Shown here one piece after another: positions 7,789-13,766 of a DNA stretch of 14,634 nucleotides (its first letter is position 1; each line of letters begins with the position of its first letter). The translations under genes were made by a program, and so were the position numbers. Origin of the DNA: CAZLFQ01 sp964625465 (lineage in GTDB: Bacteria > Pseudomonadota > Alphaproteobacteria > Rickettsiales > Midichloriaceae); the NCBI GenBank assembly GCA_964625465.1, contig CAZVFD010000036.1, forward strand, positions 1 through 14,634. The letters are read 5' to 3'. Under the pieces are notes generated by a model. That model did not search any database. It had not been told where the DNA came from and saw only the letters and a program-made list of their open reading frames with translations.

Positions 7789-7817
7789 TTGCAAATATTA
7801 CGAAACTATCCTAATTT
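7789..7817 (+). promoter_or_regulatory. Predicted promoter for mreB-lptF
   Basis: TTGCAA (7789-7794), a 17-nt spacer and TAATTT (7812-7817) sit about 30 nt before the mreB ATG. The -35 hexamer is the same as that predicted for elbB. AGG at 7837-7839 then gives mreB a ribosome site 7 nt from its start. Confidence 0.4.
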
Positions 7818-7846
7818 GATAAAGAATTAAAATTTCAGGTTAAACT

Positions 7847-8887
7847 ATGCTAGCAAAAGTTCTTGGGATGTTTTCATCCGACATGGCTATAGATTTAGGT
7901 ACAGCAAATACTTTGGTATATGTTTCAGGCAAAGGTATTGTTCTTAATGAACCATCAGTGGTTGCATTATTGAATGACAAGGGAACAATGGTGCCTTATG
8001 CGTTTGGAAATCAAGCCAAAATGATGTTGGGTCGTACTCCAGCAGAAATTCAAGCTATAAGACCTCTTAAAGATGGCGTTATTGCTGACTTTAAAGGTGC
8101 AGAAGAAATGATTAAATATTTCATTCATACTGTCCATAATAAGCGTACGTTCTTTGCTAGACCTTTAGTGATTGTTTGTGTCCCTTCTGGTTCAACCCCA
8201 GTTGAAAGAAGAGCAATTCAGGATGCAGTAGAAAGTGCTGGTGCTAGAGAAGTATATTTAATTGAAGAGCCAATGGCAGCAGCTATTGGTGCAAATTTGC
8301 CAGTTACAGAACCAACAGGTTCAATGATTGTTGATATCGGTGGTGGAACAACAGAAGTTGCGGTGTTGTCTCTAGGTGGTATTGTTTATGCAAGATCTGT
8401 TAGGGTTGGTGGCGATAGTATGGATGAAGCAATCATTCACTATATTCGCAAGCACCATAATTTATTAATTGGTGAATCAACAGCTGAAATTATCAAAAAA
8501 GAAATCGGTGCTGCGTGTGCTCCAGATAATAGGCCTAGATCTATGGAAATCAAAGGTCGTGATTTGGTTAATGGGGTGCCGAAAGAAATGTCGTTCAATG
8601 AAGCTCAAGTAGCCGAAAGCTTGACAGATCCTGTTAACTCAATTGTAACAGCCGTTAAAAATGTTTTAGAATCTGCTCCGCCAGAATTATCATCAGACAT
8701 TGTTGACCGTGGAATTGTTATGACAGGCGGTGGTGCTCTCTTGAAAAATCTTGATAAGGTTTTATCCGATGCAACAGGACTACCAGTGTTTGTTGCTGAA
8801 GAGCCACTATCTTGTGTAGCTCTTGGAACAGGTAAAGTTCTTGAAAATTTCGAAGAATTGAGACACGTGTTGTTTAGACAGGATTAA
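7847..8887 (+). CDS. mreB: Rod shape-determining actin homolog MreB
   Basis: Bacterial actin that forms membrane-bound filaments guiding cell-wall synthesis. The 346 residues have family length. The actin-fold nucleotide site is complete: phosphate-1 DLGTANTLVY (16-25), the connecting IEEPMAAAIG (139-148), phosphate-2 DIGGGTTE (163-170) and the adenosine loop MTGGGALLKNL near the C-terminus. VCVPSGSTPVERRA (110-123) is a typical MreB stretch. AGG 7 nt before ATG 7847 supports the start. lptF starts 20 nt after the stop, so they are likely co-transcribed; the usual neighbour mreC does not follow. MreB implies at least some peptidoglycan or residual wall machinery. Confidence 0.97.
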   Translation: MLAKVLGMFSSDMAIDLGTANTLVYVSGKGIVLNEPSVVALLNDKGTMVPYAFGNQAKMMLGRTPAEIQAIRPLKDGVIADFKGAEEMIKYFIHTVHNKRTFFARPLVIVCVPSGSTPVERRAIQDAVESAGAREVYLIEEPMAAAIGANLPVTEPTGSMIVDIGGGTTEVAVLSLGGIVYARSVRVGGDSMDEAIIHYIRKHHNLLIGESTAEIIKKEIGAACAPDNRPRSMEIKGRDLVNGVPKEMSFNEAQVAESLTDPVNSIVTAVKNVLESAPPELSSDIVDRGIVMTGGGALLKNLDKVLSDATGLPVFVAEEPLSCVALGTGKVLENFEELRHVLFRQD

Positions 8888-8907
8888 TTTGCCACACCCA
8901 AAATAGA

Positions 8908-10051
8908 ATGTTGATTAGGACTTACACGAAATATATCATTCAGCAAGTGAATGCCTATTTCTTTTCAGTTCTTTTTATCCTCATAGCTATGGTTTGGTTG
9001 ACTCAATCGCTTAGACTTATTGATTTGATAACTAATAAAGGTATTGATATCTTCAGTTTCTTGAAGATAACCGCAATGCTAATAACGCCGTTGTCCTATA
9101 TAATCATTCCAATCGCTATGTTGATTTCTACGATAATGCTTGCCAGTAAGTTATCGCATGATAGAGAGTTGGTTGTATTAAGAAATGCTGGACTTAGCAA
9201 CTTTCAAATAGCCAAACCAATTATAATTTATGCTACTCTTATAACAATTTTAAATTACTCTATATCACTTTATTTTTTGCCTAAGAGTTACAGGGAATAT
9301 AAAGATATGCAGGAAGTCTTTAAGAATAAGTACTTGTCTTTATTTTTAGAGGAAGGTGTTTTTAATACTCAGATTAATAATATAACAGTCTACATTGATG
9401 AAAAGCTAAGTGATACAGAGTTCAAAGGTATATTTATCTATGATAACAGAAATTCAGAGAAGCCCNNNNNNNNNNGCTTGATTAGAAGAACAACTTCGGG
9501 TCCAGAATTTGTGTTAAATCAAGGTTCTCAACAAGAAGAGAATAAGAAGACTGGTAATATTTCATTAGTTTTTTTTGATAACTATAGATTTAATCTTTCT
9601 CTATTTACAGAATCATCACTAATCAGAAGTTATGACGTTAATGAATTATTTGTTCATCAGTTATTTAAAGCAGAAAATGTAAGTGATAGTGTGAAGCAAG
9701 AATATCTTGTAAATGCTAATCAACGAGTTATTTGGCCAATATACACATTGGTTTTGGCAATTCTAGCTTTGGGGATGATGTTATCAGGATATTATTCGAG
9801 AAGAAATCAGCTCATAAAAAACGTTGTGACGGCGGGTGTGTGTAGTTTTGTCGCTAGCATTTAATAACTTAGCACTTAAGAATTTTGCTATGACGCCGCT
9901 AATATATCTAAATTGTTTGGTTTTTTTAGGATTTGGAATAGCTGCCCTTAGAAGGCATAACTCTATTGGCTTTATAGTCTGGCTAGAGCAAGCTATGCAA
10001 AGAGGACTGTCTCTGAGAAATTTCCTAAGATTAAGGATTGGAAAGTCGTGA
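8908..10051 (+). CDS. lptF: LPS export permease LptF, with sequence gap and apparent frameshift
   Basis: Membrane subunit of the LptB2FG transporter that lifts LPS from the inner membrane into the periplasmic Lpt bridge. The N-terminus has the YjgP/YjgQ pattern: paired helices at about 15-40 and 55-80, LTQSLRLIDLITNKG (31-45), and SHDRELVVLRNAGLSNFQ (83-100), the coupling segment that favours LptF over LptG. Ten Ns (9466-9475) interrupt the periplasmic domain. The reading frame ends early at a TAA (9862-9864), but the next frame continues from about 9836 with LAFNNLALKNFAMTPLIYL and a last membrane helix, ending at TGA 10051; this is the expected C-terminus. Adding one GT to the (GT)4 tract at 9836-9843, or dropping one G from 9834-9836, restores about 380 residues. 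An assembly error is more likely than a real pseudogene, since LPS export is normally essential. Confidence 0.85.
9466..9475. other. Assembly gap (10 N)
   Basis: Ten undetermined bases inside lptF. The frame agrees on both sides if the length is taken as exact, but a round 10 may be a placeholder. From memory of the family I would expect a few more residues between the EKP before the gap and GPEFVLNQG after it. Confidence 0.98.
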
Positions 10052-10068
10052 TTGCGACAATTATTCGA

Positions 10069-10656
10069 TTAACGTTCTCTGCCGCTTTTTATTCCAGCTT
10101 TAGAAAGTTGTTCTACAAAACTAAATCTGTGTGATTCTATATTTTCTAGATCTTTGGAGTTAAAGTATTTGGCGAATTCTTTTCCTTCATGCTGCATAGC
10201 TTCTTTAATGCCGTAACGCATAACGTTGTTCATGAAGTTTTCTAAAGCTGTTTCTCCTGCTATTCTATTTGGATTGAGCATTTTATAGATCTCATAGATC
10301 ATCATTCTATGAATATGCTCTTTTTGCTCTTTAGACATTTCTTCGTATTCTAGCAGTTCTTCCTCTTCCTTCTCTTTTTTTTCTTTGCCTAAATCAATGC
10401 CTAAATATCTAAGCAGCATGGCTATTAGCTCAGCATCAATACTAGGGTTGTCGATATTTAGAATTAGATATTCTAGCAAGACAAACATTAGGTGTTTACT
10501 TTGCTCAAGTGACTTTAGTTCTTGAGCATTGTTTGATGAAATTGCTTTCTTTAGTTTCTCGGCAATTGCTAGTAACTCTGCCAAATCTTTAGCAGGAAGC
10601 CTACTCACTCTTTTTGAATATTTATCGGTAAATTTATTTTGTTGATCTGTCGTCAT
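10069..10656 (-). CDS. Hypothetical charged, helical cytosolic protein
   Basis: Not recognised. From ATG 10656 it encodes 195 residues; a TTG at 10668 would add four. There is no signal peptide and no convincing membrane segment; the leucine-rich stretch LMFVLLEYLILNI (about 56-68) could be a buried helix. A very charged linker (about 90-115, with KEKKEKEEEELLEYEE) separates an N-terminal helical part from a C-terminal part with IHRMMIYEIYKMLNPNR and several aromatic residues near the end. Predicted structure is nearly all alpha, possibly coiled coil at the linker. It converges on lptF with only 17 nt between stops and is divergent from elbB. The long clean frame and sensible composition make it a real gene; a lineage-restricted Rickettsiales protein is the best guess. 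Confidence 0.75.
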   Translation of the reverse strand: MTTDQQNKFTDKYSKRVSRLPAKDLAELLAIAEKLKKAISSNNAQELKSLEQSKHLMFVLLEYLILNIDNPSIDAELIAMLLRYLGIDLGKEKKEKEEEELLEYEEMSKEQKEHIHRMMIYEIYKMLNPNRIAGETALENFMNNVMRYGIKEAMQHEGKEFAKYFNSKDLENIESHRFSFVEQLSKAGIKSGRER

Positions 10657-10673
10657 AAATTGCTTCAAAGATT

Positions 10674-10703
10674 TTGCAAATAAGTTAGACTAAATTTTAT
10701 AAT
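10674..10703 (+). promoter_or_regulatory. Predicted sigma70-type promoter for elbB
   Basis: TTGCAA (10674-10679), an 18-nt spacer and a perfect TATAAT (10698-10703) end 18 nt before the elbB ATG, which leaves a very short leader. The promoter probably also drives the two genes downstream, down to the terminator at 12323-12359. Confidence 0.6.
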
Positions 10704-10721
10704 ATCTACAATTGTTTTTTT

Positions 10722-11372
10722 ATGACTAAAAAGGTTGCGGTGATTTTGGCTGGGTGTGGGCATCAAGATGGTGCCGAAATAAGAGAGGCAGTAATTACTT
10801 TGCTTGAATTGGACAAACTTAGTGCTGATGTTACTATATTCGCGCCAAATACTTTGCAGCATCATGTTCTCAATCACGTTACTGGTGAAGAGATGCAGGA
10901 AAAAAGAAATGTGATGGTTGAAGCTGCAAGAATTGCGCGCGGTGCAATTAAGGATATTACAACTTTAGATCCAAAAAACTTTGATGCACTGGTTATGCCA
11001 GGTGGATTTGGCGTTGCGAAGAATTTATCTGATATTGCGTTTAAAGGGGAGAAAGGTAGTATCGTTCCAGAGGTGAAAAATATTATAAGGAAGTTTTTGG
11101 AGCTGAAAAAACCCATAGGGGCGATATGCATATCCCCAGCCATAGTTGCGGCCGCCCTTGAGGGATATGCTGTCCCAAAATTAACGCTGGGAGAAATGAA
11201 CCCATTATTAAAAGGTTTCGGAGCAAATGAAGAAGTCTGTACTACTACTGAAATTTGTGTTGATAATGATAATAGGATAATTAGTACGCCTGCGTATATG
11301 TATAAAGATAGAATAGCAAATGTTGCAGTTGGAATTGAAAAACTAGTAAAAAAAGTTATGGAGATCGCATGA
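10722..11372 (+). CDS. elbB: ElbB-type glyoxalase (DJ-1/PfpI superfamily)
   Basis: Cytosolic protein of 216 residues in the DJ-1/PfpI fold. ElbB (sigma cross-reacting protein 27A) has been called an isoprenoid-biosynthesis accessory and later a glyoxalase acting on dicarbonyls; its physiological role is unsettled. The N-terminus KKVAVILAGCGHQDGAEIRE (3-22) has the GCGxxDGxEIxE stretch special to ElbB, with the conserved acidic residue of the active site. VMPGGFGVAKNLSD (91-104) and AICISPA (134-140), with the nucleophilic Cys136, follow. LGEMNPLLKGFGA and the STPAYMY near the C-terminus also fit. ATG 10722 lies directly after a T-run with only a weak ribosome site. The stop overlaps the next gene as ATGA, so the two are translationally coupled. 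Confidence 0.92.
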   Translation: MTKKVAVILAGCGHQDGAEIREAVITLLELDKLSADVTIFAPNTLQHHVLNHVTGEEMQEKRNVMVEAARIARGAIKDITTLDPKNFDALVMPGGFGVAKNLSDIAFKGEKGSIVPEVKNIIRKFLELKKPIGAICISPAIVAAALEGYAVPKLTLGEMNPLLKGFGANEEVCTTTEICVDNDNRIISTPAYMYKDRIANVAVGIEKLVKKVMEIA

Positions 11373-12010
11373 AAAAATTTTTGCTCCCACTAATATTGAT
11401 ATCTAGCCTTGCACTCGCAGATGATGAAGTTATGGTTTCAAGTTGCGAAATTACTCCAACTATTTGGGAATTAAAATCTCCACCAGAAGTGGTGAAAAAT
11501 AATAATCTAAGAAGAAAAGTTGGTTCATCTGAATTTGCTAAGGGTGATTTTATTACCATTGAGGGTAGGGTAACTGACATCAACTGTGTGCCAATCGAAG
11601 GAGTTGTTGTCGAGATTTGGCAGGCAAATAGTCTTGGAGTGAATCAACATGATGCTGGGGTTTATGATAAGATTGATGAAAATTTTGAGAGTACAGGGAC
11701 TGCTGTTACAGATAATTTAGGTAATTATAAGTTTCTGTCGATTTTCCCAGCGCCCTCAGCAGGTAAGCGTGCGCCGCATATAAATTTTAGATTAAAGCAT
11801 AAAGATTTTATGCCTATTGAAACAGAGATGTTCTTTGAAAATCAACATGCTAATGGCTATGATATTAACTTAATGAAGCAAGTAGATATGAACAAACGTC
11901 ATTTACTTGTTGCAAAGGGCGAAAAAATCAATAAAGATATATCAGAAGAAGGTATCAAATATCGATTTGATATTACTTTGGAAGGTAAAAGTAAATATAA
12001 AACTTATTAA
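11369..12010 (+). CDS. Exported intradiol-dioxygenase-like protein, probably lacking the full iron site
   Basis: A 213-residue protein with a signal peptide (about 1-17; MKK, then a hydrophobic core ending LALA), so exported. The rest matches the beta-sandwich core of protocatechuate 3,4-dioxygenase: IEGRVTDINCVPIEGVVVEIWQAN (64-87, shown in part by EIWQAN), TAVTDNLGNYKF (111-122) and APHINFRLKH (135-144). True enzymes bind Fe(III) with two Tyr and two His. By eye only His137 is kept: the second His of HIH is Asn139, and the places of the two Tyr look like Asn92 and about Ser130. Family names of the 'dioxygenase beta subunit' type should therefore not be read as proof of ring cleavage. Other possible Tyr donors (Tyr99, Tyr120) exist. 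GGAG at 11360-11363 serves the ATG, which overlaps the elbB stop. Confidence 0.8.
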   Translation: MKKFLLPLILISSLALADDEVMVSSCEITPTIWELKSPPEVVKNNNLRRKVGSSEFAKGDFITIEGRVTDINCVPIEGVVVEIWQANSLGVNQHDAGVYDKIDENFESTGTAVTDNLGNYKFLSIFPAPSAGKRAPHINFRLKHKDFMPIETEMFFENQHANGYDINLMKQVDMNKRHLLVAKGEKINKDISEEGIKYRFDITLEGKSKYKTY

Positions 12011-12018
12011 TAACTATA

Positions 12019-12024
12019 AAGGAG
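12019..12024 (+). promoter_or_regulatory. Strong ribosome binding site for the small exported protein
   Basis: AAGGAG lies 7 nt before ATG 12032, the best ribosome site in the window. It fixes the start and suggests high expression relative to the genes upstream. Confidence 0.8.
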
Positions 12025-12031
12025 TTATACA

Positions 12032-12301
12032 ATGAATAAATTATCTACAGCTGCTATCGCTTTAGCTTTAGCACTTGGAGCTTCTGCAGCAGTTGCTGCT
12101 GAACAAAAAGGTCACAGCCATTCTGCTACTGAGTCTGCTACAGCTGCTGCTGAGCAAGGTCAACAAGGTGGTGCTGCTGCTGGTCAAGCTACAGAACAAG
12201 CTGCTACAAAAAAAGGTGGCAAAGGTGCTGCAAAAGCTACAGAGCAAGCTAAAGCTGGTGAAACAGGTGCTGCTGCTGGTTCAGAAGGAGCTAAACACTA
12301 A
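12032..12301 (+). CDS. Small exported low-complexity Ala/Gly/Gln/Lys-rich protein
   Basis: 89 residues. A good signal peptide (1-22 or 1-23; Lys3, an Ala/Leu core, then GASAAVAA) is followed by about 66 residues built from only eight amino acids: Ala, Gly, Gln, Glu, Lys, Thr, Ser and His. There are no aromatic, large aliphatic, Cys, Pro, Asp, Asn or Arg residues, so the mature protein should be disordered and extremely soluble. ATEQA occurs twice and ATESA once. Size, export signal and composition recall the acid-shock protein Asr of enterobacteria, but that is a likeness in kind, not shown homology. A strong ribosome site and an immediate terminator point to abundant expression. It is the last gene of the elbB run. 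Role not known; periplasmic stress or envelope buffering would be a guess. Confidence 0.85.
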   Translation: MNKLSTAAIALALALGASAAVAAEQKGHSHSATESATAAAEQGQQGGAAAGQATEQAATKKGGKGAAKATEQAKAGETGAAAGSEGAKH

Positions 12302-12322
12302 GATTTTTAGTTGTTTTACACT

Positions 12323-12359
12323 AAAAAAGACGGAAGCTTAATTGTTTCCGTCTTTTTTT
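12323..12359 (+). terminator. Rho-independent terminator
   Basis: Stem GACGGAAGC (12329-12337) pairs with GTTTCCGTC (12344-12352; one G-U pair) around a 6-nt loop, followed by seven Ts (12353-12359). An A-run (12323-12328) before the stem extends the pairing. It ends the elbB-to-small-protein transcript and isolates the pilin genes. Confidence 0.9.
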
Positions 12360-12399
12360 GAATACAAGCTGAGCGATGTTTAATAAGTCTAATAGCTAC

Positions 12400-12428
12400 T
12401 TGTAGATCAAATATTTAGGGAGTATAAT
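12400..12428 (+). promoter_or_regulatory. Predicted sigma70-type promoter for the pilin-like genes
   Basis: TTGTAG (12400-12405), a 17-nt spacer and a perfect TATAAT (12423-12428) lie just after the terminator and about 24 nt before the first pilin-like start, so the two pilin-like genes form a transcription unit of their own. Confidence 0.65.
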
Positions 12429-12451
12429 TATATTATAGTTAGGATTTGGTA

Positions 12452-13759
12452 GTGTTTATGAGCTGTGCTCGCAAAAACGGTGGTTATACATTGGTTGCTG
12501 TCTCAATTATAGTGTTAGTTGCATCGTTGTTGATAACATCGCAGGTTGGAACAAGTACTTCAGTTGAAAGAGTTAATCAGCTTAAAATCACCCAAGATGC
12601 ATTGAATGAAATCGAAAATGCAATTAATGTCTTTTATAGGCAGAATGGCTATATACCATGTCCTGCAAGCAGAATAGACGCAATCAATACTGCGTCGTTT
12701 GGCCTTTCAACAAACTGCGCAACTGTAGGTGACTCGCTTCCAGCATATAAGGAGATAGGTATTGGTGTCGACAGAGTAAGGATTGGTGTGGTTCCTACAA
12801 AATCACTGAGCATATCAGATAAGTATGCGTTGGATGGGTGGGGCAATAGAATTACTTATGCTGTGATTACTGATTTAGCTACTTCAAGTGTTTTATTTAC
12901 TGGGTATATTAGTGCTACCACAAGAGTAATTAATGTTCAGGATGCTGCTGCAGCAATTAATCCTACATCTCCAAATCACACTGCATACGCTTTAGTTTCG
13001 CATGGTAGGGATGGTTCAGGAGCAAGAAACTTTTTAGGTACATCAGCTCCAGCAGCTTGTTTGGTAAATCAAGATAATGAAAATTGTGATGATGACGCTG
13101 TATTTAGATTCCAGCCTCAGAATGAAGCAGTTGGAACGGCTTCTTACTTTGATGACTTAGTAAGGTGGAAAACAATTTCTGGTGTTAAGAATATTCAAAT
13201 TGTTTCTAGTGGTGGGGCTGTTGCTACGAACGGAATTGCGGGATTGAAGGTAGCCACATTTAATACAGGGGCATTTAACGGTGATACTTCAGTAGCTGGT
13301 TGTGGTACCAACTGTAAGGTGGAGGGTACTTGGGCGCCGACACTTGCAAGTTCAAACCCAAGTATTTCAGGAATTACTGTGTTTGCAGACAGAATAACAG
13401 CACCCGCAGGACGATATATAATGAGAATGTCTACTCCATTTTGCGGTGTGGGTAGAGGCGTGGGGTTGATGTACTATCCTGGTTCGCCAATAAATCAGAT
13501 TGGAAGACACTTTGTATCTTACTCATATGAGAATACAGTTACGGGAACTCATAGGTGTAGTAGAAGTACCGCAATAGCTTATTTTACCCATGATGGTGTG
13601 CAGGAAATTAGGTTTGGTAGATATATGGACAATCTTACACCTAATGCGGCGACATATCACTTTGGTATAAGTTATCAATTTAATCCTTTAGTAAGTAATA
13701 ACACCAACTATTTCCCTGAATATGAGTATGTTCAGGTAGAGTTATGGCAGTTAGATTGA
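12452..13759 (+). CDS. Prepilin-like protein with C-terminal jelly-roll-like module
   Basis: 435 residues from GTG 12452, favoured because AGGA (12441-12444) lies 7 nt upstream; ATG 12458 is the alternative. A short leader ends in Gly-Gly and is followed by YTLVAVSIIVLVASLLI, a class-III (type IV prepilin) signal that prepilin peptidase would cut before Tyr12. The usual Glu at +5 is Ala16. A long amphipathic helix follows, then a head shared with the next gene: IPCPAS, TNCATVG, DGWGNRITY (128-136), SHGRDG (183-188) and Cys70, 89, 203 and 212. A linker leads to a separate C-terminal module (about 310-435) with PAGRYIMRMS and a final YVQVELWQLD, resembling beta-jelly-roll ends of phage tail fibres. 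It may be a minor or tip subunit of a type IV pilus or type II secretion pseudopilus; no other assembly genes are in view. Confidence 0.8.
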   Translation: MFMSCARKNGGYTLVAVSIIVLVASLLITSQVGTSTSVERVNQLKITQDALNEIENAINVFYRQNGYIPCPASRIDAINTASFGLSTNCATVGDSLPAYKEIGIGVDRVRIGVVPTKSLSISDKYALDGWGNRITYAVITDLATSSVLFTGYISATTRVINVQDAAAAINPTSPNHTAYALVSHGRDGSGARNFLGTSAPAACLVNQDNENCDDDAVFRFQPQNEAVGTASYFDDLVRWKTISGVKNIQIVSSGGAVATNGIAGLKVATFNTGAFNGDTSVAGCGTNCKVEGTWAPTLASSNPSISGITVFADRITAPAGRYIMRMSTPFCGVGRGVGLMYYPGSPINQIGRHFVSYSYENTVTGTHRCSRSTAIAYFTHDGVQEIRFGRYMDNLTPNAATYHFGISYQFNPLVSNNTNYFPEYEYVQVELWQLD

Positions 13760-13766
13760 GGAATAT

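Noticed and set aside
10665..11583. Minus-strand open frames opposite elbB and the dioxygenase-like gene
   Set aside because: Antisense to genes with clear families and start signals.
12075..12341. Leucine-rich open frame overlapping the small exported protein
   Set aside because: It is the shifted reading of GCT-rich codons; the true frame has the signal peptide and the ribosome site, and this one would run into the terminator.
12649..12846. Minus-strand open frame of 65 codons opposite the first pilin-like gene
   Set aside because: Antisense shadow of the conserved pilin head.
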